Below, piece by piece: positions 47,891-58,034 of a DNA stretch of 64,000 nt. Under the pieces are notes generated by a model, which was not told where the DNA came from, made no database searches, and saw nothing but the letters and a program-made list of their open reading frames with translations. The stretch's first letter is position 1. Each line of letters begins with the position of its first letter. The stretch is from Undibacterium hunanense (GTDB lineage Bacteria > Pseudomonadota > Gammaproteobacteria > Burkholderiales > Burkholderiaceae_D), in the NCBI RefSeq assembly GCF_014284335.1, contig NZ_JACOGF010000004.1, positions 434,001 through 498,000 on the forward strand, read 5' to 3'. Made by a program: the position numbers and the translations under genes.

Positions 47891-50716
47891 CTACCGTCCT
47901 TTGATCACAATGAGTACTGTTTCCCAACCCGGATACCCGGCACCGCTACCGCTGACGGTTCCGGAAATGTTGAATACCCCTGTGGTGCCCGGTTGCCATT
48001 CATAGAGACGCGAAGTGATGCCTGTGCCTGCCTGTGGGCTTACCAGTTGCCACGATCCCGTTGGGCTAAACGGAATGGCATTGCCGATACCCAAATCAAC
48101 CAGTGCAAGAATAAGATCATTGGTCCTGGTGGTGATCTGCGTTGGTGAAGATTGTGCAGTAGTTGCAAATCGTGGGCCAGCACTGGTCGCCAAAGGAACA
48201 TCCAGCAAATTAACCGCGTCTGCATTCTGGATTTCCAGCATGTGTATGCTGCCCTGGTTTGGAATCGCTACGGTCAATGTGTACGCACCCGATGTCGATA
48301 CCTTCACCGCATAGACATCGGTGCCCATACCGTCAACATAAATGTTGCCCAGCGATGTGAAAGCGCCGATATCGGTATGGCCCTGGTTGTCGGACAGTGT
48401 GCCTGATACACCGACCGCATTATTGTTCACGCCCACTGTCACCAGTATCCAGTTACCCGCCGACACGTTACCCGCAAAATGATGTGTGCTTGATCCTGGT
48501 GTAATGACGCCGGAGTATTGCTGCCGGACGCTGGGTGGGGTGGATGGATCAGGATTTGAAGCGACTGTCGCGCTGCAACTTGCTGTCGCTCCTCCATTCG
48601 ATCCCGCACAACTCCAGGCCCATGATCCGCTCCCGCTACCACCACCACTGCTATTGATTAATGATACGGATGATGCGATGCCTGTCGAACAAAGATTACT
48701 GCTGGGTGCCACACTGAATGACTGAGTGTTCGCACTACCGCACAGGCCACTGACAGGTGTTGAAACGGGTACCGTGCCCCCACCGATGAGTTCAAACGCA
48801 CCAATGTCCTTGACGGCACCTTGCGGACGTGCGGCATTGACCATGTCGTCATCGACGGCAAACAGACCTGGCTGGCTGGCCGCATCCACCGCCGGGCTGG
48901 TCGCCTGCAAAGAATAATTTCCTGCGCTGGCATTATTGAACAGCGGATTGGTAGAAATAGCCGCGTTGTCGCCCAGTGTGGCCGGTGATGGCACAGCTTG
49001 TCCATTGCTGAAGTAAAGGTTCTGCTTGAAGTCATAACTGGTGGTTGTGGATGGCGTACTGTAATCAATCAGCCATGTGGTGCCGGCCTGAGTATCAGGA
49101 CCGAATGCAAAAATATTGTTATAGAACTTGTTGTGAATACCCGCACCACTGCCAAAGCCTTCATCCATGATGTAGGCTTTATTTCCGGCCGCACCGGTCA
49201 TGGCGTTGTAGACCGTGTTAAAGGCAAACCACATGTTTTGTGTGGTGGCTGTTGAATTGATACGTATCGGGTAGAGCTTTGTGCCGGTAATGACATTGTT
49301 CCAGCTCTGGGCTTCATAAGTTCCCTTATGTGTGCTGCCCTGGTCATTGAAATTGATACCATATTTGGCGGCGTTTTCCAGCCAGTTGTGATGTATCCGT
49401 ATGCCGGTGAAGCCCTGCCAGATGCCGCCGTGCGGCAGCGTAACTGAGCCTGCACCGCCTTCATTATCATTGAACTGTACGGCTGAACCGCCAGTAATAT
49501 TGTGTATCCAGTTATAGGCAACTTCCCAGTTTTGTGCCGTGGTGTCGGCATAGATGCCATGATTCTGCAGTTCAGACGTACCGGCAATGTCATGGATGTG
49601 ATTACCCAGAACCTTGTTGCCGTTACCGTGGCCAGAAACGCCCGCAGCGTTCAGCGTGGCAGAATTGCCGGCAACCCATGGGCCAAGCTCATTGTTGACT
49701 ACGCGCCATGGGCCTGCGGTGTATTGCAGGTTAATCGGGGCAGCATCACGGCTGGCACCACCCGCCACATCCATCCTTAAATTGGACACCGCGATGAACT
49801 CACCTGACGTACCTGCGATGGCGGACCAGGGGCCAGCGATACCGCCTGATGCACCGGCTGGCGTCGTATAGTGCACATCTTCTATGGCGTTGCCGTTGAT
49901 GGGGCCGGGATAGGCGGTGATATGTATCCATGCTGAAGCACTGCCGTTTCTGGCATAGATACCGCTGCCAAAACGCATCCATGTTTTATCCTGGCCGTTG
50001 GTGTCGTGCCAGGCACCGCCGCGCAATACGATCTGGTCGCCAGCCTGCATGGCAAAGTAGGCACCCTTTAAGGTACTCATGTTCTGAAGCGAGCGCCATG
50101 GTTTGGCAATATTATTTGCTACCGCGCTGGTGTCAGAACCAGACAATGCAACGAAAAGGATACGTCCGGAACTGGGTGTAAAGCTATTGTCTGTGTTGGA
50201 AGCTGCACCGTTAAACACGATTTTTACGGGCAGTGCCGTCCCGGCAGGGGCACCTGCAAGTGAGCCCACCTGTACGGTGATCTGTTGCAAGCCCGTCTTG
50301 TCGCTTGATTTCGCGTTTCCTAAATAGCGATAGTTAGCGACTTCGTTGTCACCTATATAGACTTTCGTATTTGTGCCCAGGTCGCTGGCAGAGCCAAAAT
50401 TTCTGCCGAAAATAGACAGATAGGCGCCCAGGTTGTTTTCTCCACCCGTGGTCGGCCCGCTGAGGGTATCTGTATACAAGACTTGCGGCACGAGGCTTAA
50501 AATTGTAGACGTACTTTTTGTGGTTTGCGTCAATGCGCTCAATGTGCCAGGCGATGAAGAACTGGCAGTAGACGCTGGTGGTGGGTTGGAGATGACTGCC
50601 TGCGGGCTGCCCGAAACTGCCTTATCGTTTGCGCCTCCGCATGCACTTAACAGGGCGACCATGCTCGCTTGCAGCATCCACGACATCCATCCAGACTTGC
50701 GAATTGTGTACATCAC
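47891..50716 (-). CDS. Right-handed beta-helix lipoprotein with TIG-like domain
   Basis: A 941-residue surface or periplasmic lipoprotein: signal with lipobox LLSAC (Cys ~26), Ser/Pro linker, an IPT/TIG-like domain (~85-180) and a right-handed parallel beta-helix (~200-640). The beta-helix has Asn/His-containing repeats such as HGIYADTTAQNWEVAYNWIHNI and GIRIHHNWLENAAKYGINF. A Cys-paired Gly/Ser-rich module (~658-715) and a C-terminal beta-sandwich (~735-941) follow. Beta-helix proteins of this layout are often polysaccharide lyases or pectin-binding proteins. No catalytic set is certain, so substrate is unknown. Confidence 0.82.
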   Translation of the reverse strand: MMYTIRKSGWMSWMLQASMVALLSACGGANDKAVSGSPQAVISNPPPASTASSSSPGTLSALTQTTKSTSTILSLVPQVLYTDTLSGPTTGGENNLGAYLSIFGRNFGSASDLGTNTKVYIGDNEVANYRYLGNAKSSDKTGLQQITVQVGSLAGAPAGTALPVKIVFNGAASNTDNSFTPSSGRILFVALSGSDTSAVANNIAKPWRSLQNMSTLKGAYFAMQAGDQIVLRGGAWHDTNGQDKTWMRFGSGIYARNGSASAWIHITAYPGPINGNAIEDVHYTTPAGASGGIAGPWSAIAGTSGEFIAVSNLRMDVAGGASRDAAPINLQYTAGPWRVVNNELGPWVAGNSATLNAAGVSGHGNGNKVLGNHIHDIAGTSELQNHGIYADTTAQNWEVAYNWIHNITGGSAVQFNDNEGGAGSVTLPHGGIWQGFTGIRIHHNWLENAAKYGINFNDQGSTHKGTYEAQSWNNVITGTKLYPIRINSTATTQNMWFAFNTVYNAMTGAAGNKAYIMDEGFGSGAGIHNKFYNNIFAFGPDTQAGTTWLIDYSTPSTTTSYDFKQNLYFSNGQAVPSPATLGDNAAISTNPLFNNASAGNYSLQATSPAVDAASQPGLFAVDDDMVNAARPQGAVKDIGAFELIGGGTVPVSTPVSGLCGSANTQSFSVAPSSNLCSTGIASSVSLINSSGGGSGSGSWAWSCAGSNGGATASCSATVASNPDPSTPPSVRQQYSGVITPGSSTHHFAGNVSAGNWILVTVGVNNNAVGVSGTLSDNQGHTDIGAFTSLGNIYVDGMGTDVYAVKVSTSGAYTLTVAIPNQGSIHMLEIQNADAVNLLDVPLATSAGPRFATTAQSSPTQITTRTNDLILALVDLGIGNAIPFSPTGSWQLVSPQAGTGITSRLYEWQPGTTGVFNISGTVSGSGAGYPGWETVLIVIKGR

Positions 50717-51064
50717 TTTACCTTTTGAAAGAGTGATTCCCGGTAGAACAGGCAGGGCCTTGTCATGTTGAAAAAATACAAAGCAAATGCTGGCAGATTT
50801 AGCATTTATTCACAATCGCAATGATTTTTTGTTACCAAAACCTACAATTGGTAACCAGGCACTGTATGGAATTCGAAAAGTTCAGAGCAAAATGAACAAC
50901 ATTGGCTGATATGAAAATGTCGATTTTCTATCAGTTTTAGCTGGGCGGCGACCCACTTGCTTTCCTTGCAAAATCCTTGAAGGTCAAGGCGCAATAATTT
51001 ACAAAAAAAGTAGCGAATCCGCCATATATTGAAAGTGAAATTGCGCAGAAATACCATAAAATAA
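50717..51064. other. Divergent intergenic region with an 8-bp inverted repeat
   Basis: 348 bp between the beta-helix gene and the diguanylate cyclase gene. GTTACCAA (50831-50838) and TTGGTAAC (50848-50855) form an inverted repeat with a 9-bp spacer, a possible operator. Otherwise A+T-rich with no gene. Confidence 0.5.
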
Positions 51065-52510
51065 ATGGAACGTATAAAAACTGTCTGGGATCGGAAAATG
51101 AAGAAAAGCAAAAGGCAACTTGACCGGTTAGAGCGAATCATTGAGACACAATCACTCCTCGCCCTGGCAGATCTGGATCTTGTGGCATTCATGCAGCTTG
51201 TCGTAAACACATTGCAAGAATTGACCGACGCCAAAGGTGCGGTAGTTGAACTGGTAGATGGTGATTACATGGTTTACCGTTCCGCCAGCGGTGCGATATC
51301 CCAGCATGTTGGTTTGCGCCTGTTGAGAGCGAATAGCTTGTCAGGCTTATGCGTCAGCAGCGCAGAGATTCTTCGGTGTGACGATGCAGAAACCGATCCG
51401 CGCGTTGATGCAAATGCCTGCAAAAGAGTAGGTGTTCGTTCCATGATTTGTACTCCCCTTTTTGAACGTGGCCTGCCAGTTGGTGTTCTTAAAGTCATGT
51501 CGGAGCAGGCAAACGGTTTTGATGAGGAAGATTTACAGACGCTGGAACTCATGGGAGCTGCGCTGGGAGCTGCGCTTGGCAAGCAGGTCGCCTTTGACGA
51601 GATGCTGCGTGTGCAGGCGCAACTTCGTGCAAGTGAAGAACGCATACGCACTATCCTGGAGCACGCCAACGACGCAGTGATATCGATAGACAATGCAGGA
51701 ATTGTGACGCAATGGAATCGTTCTTCCGAATCCCTGTTTGGCTGGAACAATCATGAAGCCATGGGACGCAATATCACCGATCTGATCGTGCCGCCTGCTT
51801 TCAGAAATTCCTTTGTCAATATCTTGAAGCATCTGGATAAATTTGCAAAAACAGCAACGACTGCGCGGCGGGAATTCCTCGCTGTTGACCGAGACGGCAA
51901 AGAAATTTCCGTTGAGGTAAGTTTGAACGTCAATAATGTTGCAGACCGGCTTGAATTCACTGCTTTTTTGCACGATATTTCTGAACGCAAGAAATGGGAA
52001 GAGGCGCTGAATGAAATGGCCTTGTCGGACGGATTGACCGGACTCCCGAACCGGCGGCACTTTATGGAAGTCTTGCATCAATCGATTGTCCGGCAACTAC
52101 GACAAAACAATGGCCTGGCTTTATTGTTCATGGACTTGAACGGTTTTAAAAAAATAAATGACACTAACGGCCATGACACTGGCGATCAGGTCCTGAAAGA
52201 ATTTGCAAAAAGAGTTTCTGGCTGTTTGCGTGAAAGTGACACGATGGCCCGCCTCGGGGGCGATGAATTTGTCGTGCTTGCCGAAGGTGTGCGGGTATTG
52301 GAACATGCCCAGATCCTGGCACGGAAAATTGTCACGACACTGGACGTGCCGGTACCTGGTTCTGCGATTATGATGTCAACCAGTATTGGGATCAGCATTT
52401 ACGATTCCCCGGCGGATGCCGAGCAGTTCCTGAAAGAAGCCGACATCGCCATGTACAAGGCAAAACAGGCTGCATCCAGCAGCAGCGCCATTGCTGCATT
52501 TGTAGAATAA
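51065..52510 (+). CDS. Diguanylate cyclase with GAF and PAS sensory domains
   Basis: A 481-residue cytoplasmic protein: GAF (~32-175), PAS (~190-312, with 'AVISIDNAGIVTQWNRSSESLFGW') and GGDEF (~318-478). The active loop is intact (GGDEF, in ARLGGDEFVVL), and RESD five residues before it is a product-inhibition I-site. It should make cyclic di-GMP in response to a small ligand or redox signal sensed by the N-terminal domains. Start at ATG 51065 or ATG 51098; neither has a strong Shine-Dalgarno sequence. Monocistronic. Confidence 0.9.
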   Translation: MERIKTVWDRKMKKSKRQLDRLERIIETQSLLALADLDLVAFMQLVVNTLQELTDAKGAVVELVDGDYMVYRSASGAISQHVGLRLLRANSLSGLCVSSAEILRCDDAETDPRVDANACKRVGVRSMICTPLFERGLPVGVLKVMSEQANGFDEEDLQTLELMGAALGAALGKQVAFDEMLRVQAQLRASEERIRTILEHANDAVISIDNAGIVTQWNRSSESLFGWNNHEAMGRNITDLIVPPAFRNSFVNILKHLDKFAKTATTARREFLAVDRDGKEISVEVSLNVNNVADRLEFTAFLHDISERKKWEEALNEMALSDGLTGLPNRRHFMEVLHQSIVRQLRQNNGLALLFMDLNGFKKINDTNGHDTGDQVLKEFAKRVSGCLRESDTMARLGGDEFVVLAEGVRVLEHAQILARKIVTTLDVPVPGSAIMMSTSIGISIYDSPADAEQFLKEADIAMYKAKQAASSSSAIAAFVE

Positions 52511-52633
52511 AGCCTGCTTGATAAATTGAGCTTGCTGTTGATTCGCCCTAAAATTTGAACCGCGTTTGGTAAGCTATCCTGCCTGTTATAGGCGCGTTGC
52601 TTTTTGGAAGCTTATCGCATTGCCTTTCTGCTC

Positions 52634-54829
52634 TTACAGCTTGTGCTCGTAGGCGATGCGCCAGCCCGGACGCACTGGGCTGGTCGACATACTCTCGTAG
52701 CTGCCATTTGGATCATCGAAGCGCAATTTACTCACATTGTCAGGGCGCAGCAGGTCGCGCACCGTGATTCGCAACTGGATCTTCGGCGTGAACTTGTATA
52801 GCAGGTACGCTTCAAGGTCGCGCCGCGAGGAATTGAAGCGCGAATCTGTCAACGAGGTGCGGGACCACGAACCTTCCACATACGAGAAACTGGCCCCGCC
52901 ATTCCATTGGCCAAGCCTGACGTCAGCGCCAAAGTTGGCCGAGATGCGTGGCTGGTTATCGAGGCGACTGCCTGGGCCTGGCACGCCATCGACGATAGAC
53001 CAGTTGCGGCTGACGCTGGCGCGCACGTCAACGTTTGGTGCATCCTTCATTACGGCCTTGAGCGGAAATTTCGCTTCCAGTTCCAGGCCCTTGACGTGGG
53101 CCTTGCCCTGGTTATACGGTGCCGACACATAGTGGTCGCCGACGGGAAGTACTTCATTGCGTATCAAACTTTCGATCTCGCGCGACGACACCGCAATCGA
53201 CAGCAATGCGCCCTCGGACCAGTAGTGTTCGAAGGCAGCATCGATGCCCAGTGCCAGTTCTGGCTTGAGGTTCGGATTGCCGCTGGAGTCAGGTGAGACA
53301 GCAGTGTTGAACGAACTGTAGAAATGGCGTGGTACCAGTTGCCACAATCCTGGTGCCTTGTAGGTCCTGGTCAGCGCGAAACGCAGCTGGTCGCCTTTGC
53401 GGCCCGGGATCTTGTACAGGGTCTGCATCAGTGGACTCAGCACCGACAGATGCGAGCCCGAATCAATGCCAATGGCCGTTGCATGGGTGCGCACGCCTTC
53501 CCATCGTGCGCCGAGGTACAGTGACAAGTCCTTGGTAATGTCCCACTCGTCCTGCGCAAACGCAGCGAGGCGGGTGATGGTCGCGCTGAAGTTATTGTTG
53601 AAGTCTAGCTTCACGTCGGTGTCATCCTGCACTTCGTTTTCGTGATATCTGGCGTAGCCGAAGTCCCAGCCAAACGCGATTGAGTGGCCGGTCAGCCAGG
53701 GCGCCGTGTATTTACCGGTCGTGCTAACGCCACGGTCGTTACCGCGCGTGGTGTAGTCGCGGTCAAGCACCCGGGCGTTGGCCGTGCTGCGACCCTGGCG
53801 CCCAACGAAGCGCTCATTGTCCGAACCGGAGACACCCAGCTTGGCATCAAGCGTGCCACCGTCAACAAACTTGGCCACCCAGTTCATATCGCTGCGCAGG
53901 TTGCGGAACATGCCGTTGAAGTTAGCCACCAGCAAGGGGTAAGGGTAGGCCGGTTCCGTCAAGGTCGCAGTGCGGTCGTCGTTGTTGCCCTTGAAGTATC
54001 CTTGATTGGCAAAGGTTTGCCAGGTAAAGCTGTCTTCTCCTTTTAGCTTCCAGCTCAAACGGCTATTGAGATTGATACCCTCGGCTTGACTGGTGTTGAC
54101 TGAGGTCGTGTTACGCTTTTCGGTCAGCGCACCATCGACAGCGTGCCCCTCAACCGTGGCGTACGATGGATTGGCATTCTGGTTGAAATTCAAGTTAGCG
54201 CCAAGCGTATAGGACAGATTGTCCGAGCGGTCCGATGTCGACAAATTGGTACTGGCGTTGTGCTGGCCATGCGCACCACCGGCGAGCACTTTCACTTCGC
54301 TGGCACCCTTGGTAACTGCCTTCTTGAGCACGATGTTGATGGTACCAGCGATCGCCTGGGTACTGAATTCGGCAGTGGCAGCACGCACGATCTCGACCCG
54401 CTCCACCATGTCCGGCGCCAACGTATCGAGCGAGAAGCCAGCCGATGGACGCTCTCCATTGACCAGGATCTGGGTGTAGCCATTGCCAAGGCCGCGCATA
54501 CGCACACTGGTGCCTTGCACGGTCACACCTGGTAAGCGCTTCATTGCGTCGAGCACATTCGGGTCGCCGTATTTGACCAGTTCTTCATTGGGAACGACGA
54601 TTTTGGTGGCGGTTTCGTTGCGACGTATTGCATCGACGGCACCACGAATTTCAACGGACGGCGCCGCCGGCGCAGCATCGGCTGTGGCTGGTTCATTTTT
54701 CAGCGCGGGCGCAGGCACCGCGTCTTTTCGCACAACTACTGGCGCGGTATCAACCGGTGCTGCGGTTTCCTTTTGAGCGTGACTGCTACCAGTGGCGAGC
54801 AAGAAAACGAGAAGGAGACGACGAGGCAT
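52634..54829 (-). CDS. TonB-dependent receptor
   Basis: A 731-residue outer-membrane receptor with a signal peptide (1-18, ending SHAQ), a plug domain (~55-175, 'YGDPNVLDAMKRLPGVTVQGTSVRMRGLGNGYTQILVNGERP' region), and a large barrel ending HKL. The plug resembles FepA-like/outer-membrane-beta-barrel proteins. No ligand can be named, and no TonB or ABC gene is adjacent. It converges with the cyclase gene and diverges from recA. Confidence 0.85.
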   Translation of the reverse strand: MPRRLLLVFLLATGSSHAQKETAAPVDTAPVVVRKDAVPAPALKNEPATADAAPAAPSVEIRGAVDAIRRNETATKIVVPNEELVKYGDPNVLDAMKRLPGVTVQGTSVRMRGLGNGYTQILVNGERPSAGFSLDTLAPDMVERVEIVRAATAEFSTQAIAGTINIVLKKAVTKGASEVKVLAGGAHGQHNASTNLSTSDRSDNLSYTLGANLNFNQNANPSYATVEGHAVDGALTEKRNTTSVNTSQAEGINLNSRLSWKLKGEDSFTWQTFANQGYFKGNNDDRTATLTEPAYPYPLLVANFNGMFRNLRSDMNWVAKFVDGGTLDAKLGVSGSDNERFVGRQGRSTANARVLDRDYTTRGNDRGVSTTGKYTAPWLTGHSIAFGWDFGYARYHENEVQDDTDVKLDFNNNFSATITRLAAFAQDEWDITKDLSLYLGARWEGVRTHATAIGIDSGSHLSVLSPLMQTLYKIPGRKGDQLRFALTRTYKAPGLWQLVPRHFYSSFNTAVSPDSSGNPNLKPELALGIDAAFEHYWSEGALLSIAVSSREIESLIRNEVLPVGDHYVSAPYNQGKAHVKGLELEAKFPLKAVMKDAPNVDVRASVSRNWSIVDGVPGPGSRLDNQPRISANFGADVRLGQWNGGASFSYVEGSWSRTSLTDSRFNSSRRDLEAYLLYKFTPKIQLRITVRDLLRPDNVSKLRFDDPNGSYESMSTSPVRPGWRIAYEHKL

Positions 54830-54920
54830 TAGAAATTTTTATGAAAATCAAATCAATATGATACGGTGTTATATCTTCCTCCCGGGAAATTATCTGGCGC
54901 TATATCAGTGTCGTTCAGGG

Positions 54921-54958
54921 TTCAGAGTTAAGTGAAAAAATTCAGAGTTAAATGAAAA
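54921..54958. repeat. Two 18-bp direct repeats with 20-bp period
   Basis: TTCAGAGTTAAGTGAAAA (54921-54938) and TTCAGAGTTAAATGAAAA (54941-54958) differ at one base. They lie between the TonB receptor start and recA, 90-130 bp from the receptor, and could be a pair of operator half-sites or a slippage product. Confidence 0.75.
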
Positions 54959-55064
54959 TCGACAAGAAATTTTGTCAAACGAATAATAATTAGATGATTA
55001 CCAACACTTCACTGTAAAATCCCCCCGTTCAACAATCAATGCAAAAAGTCTCTTGCATAAATCA

Positions 55065-55080
55065 CTGTTTTTTTATACAG
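55065..55080 (+). promoter_or_regulatory. LexA box in the recA promoter
   Basis: CTGT-N8-ACAG at 55065-55080, with flanking bases making a 20-bp near-palindrome. It overlaps a plausible -10 (TATACA, 55074-55079); TTGCAT (55053-55058) could be the -35. This is the expected SOS control of recA in betaproteobacteria. Confidence 0.88.
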
Positions 55081-55150
55081 TGCTGCAAAACGCAGGAAAT
55101 TAAATCTGCGCTTCATTTTTCCACCCGCCGCTTATTGAATGAAAGAATGT

Positions 55151-56191
55151 ATGGACGATAAGAAACCAGAAAATGCCTCAGAAAAAGCAAAGGCACTTGC
55201 TGCCGCACTGGCACAGATAGAAAAGCAGTTTGGTAAAGGTTCGGTCATGCGTATGGCCGATGGCGAGGTGGTGGAAGAGGTGCAGGTTGTGTCCACAGGT
55301 TCGCTGGGTCTGGATATTGCACTGGGCGTCGGTGGCTTGCCACGTGGTCGTGTGGTCGAGATTTATGGTCCTGAATCCTCAGGTAAAACCACATTGACAC
55401 TGCAAGCTATTGCTGAAATGCAAAAACTGGGTGGTACTTGTGCATTTATCGATGCAGAACATGCGCTGGACGTGGGCTATGCCCAGAAGCTGGGTGTGAA
55501 TCTGTCTGATTTGCTGATTTCTCAGCCAGACACTGGTGAGCAGGCGCTGGAAATTACGGATGCGCTGGTGCGTTCCGGCAGTGTTGACCTGGTGGTCATC
55601 GATTCTGTGGCAGCCTTGACGCCACGTGCGGAGATCGAAGGCGACATGGGTGATTCCCTGCCTGGTTTGCAGGCACGTCTGATGTCTCAGGCTTTGCGTA
55701 AGCTGACAGGCAGTATCAAGCGCACTAATACGCTGGTAATCTTTATTAACCAGATCCGTATGAAGATTGGTGTCATGTTTGGTAGCCCGGAAACAACGAC
55801 AGGTGGTAATGCCCTGAAGTTTTATGCTTCTGTGCGTCTGGATATCCGTCGCACTGGCTCTATCAAGTCTGGTGATGAAGTGGTCGGCAATGAAACCAAG
55901 GTGAAAGTTGTCAAGAACAAGGTGGCGCCACCATTTAAAGAAGCACACTTTGACATCATGTACGGCGAAGGGACTTCCCGTGAAGGTGAGATTCTGGATC
56001 TGGCGGCAGATGCCAAGATCATAGAGAAAGCCGGTGCCTGGTATAGCTATAATGGTGAGCGCATTGGTCAGGGTAAGGATAATGCACGTACATACCTGAA
56101 AGAGCGTCCTGAACTGGCATTTGAAATTGAAAACAAAGTGCGTCTGCATCTGGGGGTGCCTTTGTTGGTGGCGGCAGCAACGACTGAATAA
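55151..56191 (+). CDS. recA: Recombinase A
   Basis: 346 residues from ATG 55151 (GAAAGA 6 bp upstream; a second ATG lies 12 bp earlier). Walker [10 protein letters not shown] (~65-73), the Walker B region [11 protein letters not shown] (~139-149) and the L2 loop '[27 protein letters not shown]' are fully conserved, as is the C-terminal domain. It forms DNA filaments for homologous recombination and triggers LexA cleavage. Followed by recX on the same strand (156-bp gap). Confidence 0.98.
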   Translation: MDDKKPENASEKAKALAAALAQIEKQFGKGSVMRMADGEVVEEVQVVSTGSLGLDIALGVGGLPRGRVVEIYGPESSGKTTLTLQAIAEMQKLGGTCAFIDAEHALDVGYAQKLGVNLSDLLISQPDTGEQALEITDALVRSGSVDLVVIDSVAALTPRAEIEGDMGDSLPGLQARLMSQALRKLTGSIKRTNTLVIFINQIRMKIGVMFGSPETTTGGNALKFYASVRLDIRRTGSIKSGDEVVGNETKVKVVKNKVAPPFKEAHFDIMYGEGTSREGEILDLAADAKIIEKAGAWYSYNGERIGQGKDNARTYLKERPELAFEIENKVRLHLGVPLLVAAATTE

Positions 56192-56209
56192 GCGGTTTGA
56201 TTGAATAGT

Positions 56210-56235
56210 TTAACTAAGCAACTTAACTAAGCAGT
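56210..56235 (+). repeat. 13-bp tandem duplication after recA
   Basis: TTAACTAAGCA plus two bases is duplicated at 56210-56222 and 56223-56235, 19 bp beyond the recA stop. Confidence 0.75.
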
Positions 56236-56347
56236 TTCGCTATTTGGCTACTCGCTTTATGTTTGCTCTTTAAAATAATGCCAGTTGGCTGGTGCGATGT
56301 ACTTCAATGTACTTGTGCTGTCCGACTGGCATTTTTGTATCCGAAGT

Positions 56348-56806
56348 ATGAAAAAACCTGCCATTAGCCTGAAAGCCCGTGCCCTTCGTTATCTGTCCAT
56401 GCGTGAACATAGCCGCATGGAGCTGGAGCGCAAGCTGGCACGGTATGCGGAAGAGGGCGATGATGTGGCTGCCGTGCTGGATTTTTTGGAGGCGGCAAAA
56501 TATCTGTCAGGCGAGCGTTTTTCTGAATCGCTGGTGAACCGGCGGCAGGCCAGGTTTGGCAATAACCGTATCCTGGCGGAGTTACAAAGCCATGGCCTGG
56601 ATGCGCAGGATATAGAAAACGTGAAAGAGGATTTGAAAGAATCTGAGGCGGAGAGGGCAGTTCAGGTCTTGCACAGGAAATTCCCGCATGCACCGCAAGA
56701 TCATCAGGAGAAAATGAAGCAGGCAGCGTTTTTGCAGCAGAGGGGATTTTCCAGCCGGGCGACGCAGGCAGCGATGCGGGCATCGCGGGATGAGGATGAT
56801 GAATAG
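56348..56806 (+). CDS. recX: RecX regulator of RecA
   Basis: 152 residues from ATG 56348 (the frame is open 63 bp further upstream but without conservation). The three-helix RecX repeats are seen as '[23 protein letters not shown]', '[33 protein letters not shown]' and the C-terminal '[19 protein letters not shown]'. RecX binds RecA filaments and limits recombination. Its place after recA is standard. Confidence 0.95.
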   Translation: MKKPAISLKARALRYLSMREHSRMELERKLARYAEEGDDVAAVLDFLEAAKYLSGERFSESLVNRRQARFGNNRILAELQSHGLDAQDIENVKEDLKESEAERAVQVLHRKFPHAPQDHQEKMKQAAFLQQRGFSSRATQAAMRASRDEDDE

Positions 56807-57403
56807 TATTCACAATTTCAACGTGCCGCAATTTCAATAAGGTCGACCCAGCCTAAGCTGGGGCCTGGCGGCTTTGCCTGATTACATTTGCCCATCATTT
56901 ATTTGTAAAAACTCAAAAGCCCAAACTCAAAAAATCCAGGAAAAGATCATAGTGAATCAAGCGCTTAGGGCTTTAATCCCATGGATTACTGCCTTCGCAG
57001 GAATGACGAAGTGAAAGATATTCATATTTACTAAGGATTGACGAGTGCAAGAGTGTCAAAGTTTCAGATCAGGCTTTCAGATATGCTTTGGCTTGTGCCA
57101 AGAATAAGCGGGCACTTAAATCACATGTTGATTTTGCAAGAGTAGAAATTTATCTGAAAATTGCTCGCTGCTTGCCTGCTTTTTACCTCTTATACTACAA
57201 AAAACTTAATTTTCTGCTTAGATTTCTGCATAAGCATACTCAGAAAACTGCTTAAATTGTAGTCATATGATGAGTTCCCGGCTGGTCTGTGCTAAACTCT
57301 GCTGGTTTTTTTGCAGGGCCGCAGGAGCGGCTGTTATCGTAGAAGCTGCGGTAACGACACGCAATTGTGGCTATTTATCCAGAATGAGCCGCCAGCAGGC
57401 ATG
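56807..57403. other. Long intergenic region with hairpin, dRS3-like palindrome and CTGC repeats
   Basis: Nearly 600 bp without a gene. CCCAGC/GCTGGG (56847-56862) is a hairpin after recX. ATTACTGCCTTCGCAGGAAT (56985-57004) is an imperfect palindrome like the widespread 'ATTCCTGCGAAGGCAGGAAT' repeats. Three CTGC(T/A)TA copies at 57214, 57226 and 57248 precede the DUF2889 gene and may be regulator sites. The A+T-rich stretch 57180-57300 probably holds that gene's promoter. Confidence 0.6.
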
Positions 57404-57988
57404 ATGCCCTTATCTTCGTCAACCAACAGACGCGCCTTGAAGCATACGCGTACTATCCAGATCGAAGCGTTCGCGCGCGATGATGGATTGTGGGATCTTG
57501 ACGCCCGTATTACTGATTACAAGCCACGCGATATCACTCTTGCCTCCGGCACGCGCCCGAATGGTGCGGCTCTTCACGACCTTAATTTACGCCTGACCAT
57601 CGATTTGCAGCTCAATGTCGTGGATGTTGAGGCGGCTTCCGACGCGGTTCCTTATCCTGGTTATTGTGAAGAAATTGCTCCCGATTACAAAAAGTTGATC
57701 GGTTTGAATCTGCTGCGGCAGTTTCGCCAGGGCGTGAAAGAGCGTCTTTCCGGCACTCATGGCTGTACCCATTTAACCGAAATGGCGCAAATTTTACCCA
57801 CTGCAGCAGTCCAGGCTTTCGCCGGTGATGTGATTGACACCCGCGATGGCGCGACCGATGACGCGCAGCAGTCAGAACAACCTTTTCAACTCGATCGCTG
57901 CCATGCCCTGCGTACTGATGGGCCTGCGGTTGTCAAGTATTACCCGCGCTGGTCAAAGACCTTGTCCAGCGTGAAATCACCCAGCTAG
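57404..57988 (+). CDS. DUF2889 domain protein
   Basis: 194 residues from the second of two adjacent ATGs (57401/57404). The family hallmarks are the N-terminal 'HTRTIQIEAFARDDGLWDLDARITDYK', central 'LTIDLQLNVVDVEAASDAVPYPGYCEEIAP', 'FRQGVKERLSGTHGCTHLTEM' and the final 'QLDRCHALRTDGPAVVKYYPRW'. Conserved Cys and His in GTHGCTH suggest a metal or catalytic site. Function unknown; in Oxalobacteraceae it usually sits between recX and sucC as here. Confidence 0.88.
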   Translation: MPLSSSTNRRALKHTRTIQIEAFARDDGLWDLDARITDYKPRDITLASGTRPNGAALHDLNLRLTIDLQLNVVDVEAASDAVPYPGYCEEIAPDYKKLIGLNLLRQFRQGVKERLSGTHGCTHLTEMAQILPTAAVQAFAGDVIDTRDGATDDAQQSEQPFQLDRCHALRTDGPAVVKYYPRWSKTLSSVKSPS

Positions 57989-58034
57989 TTTGTTTGTTTA
58001 ATTATTTATACCTCAGTGTCTGAAGGGAAGTCGT

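Noticed and set aside
56985-57004. Possible phage or integron attachment site
   Set aside because: The palindrome matches the common dispersed repeat type; there is no integrase, tRNA or second att copy.
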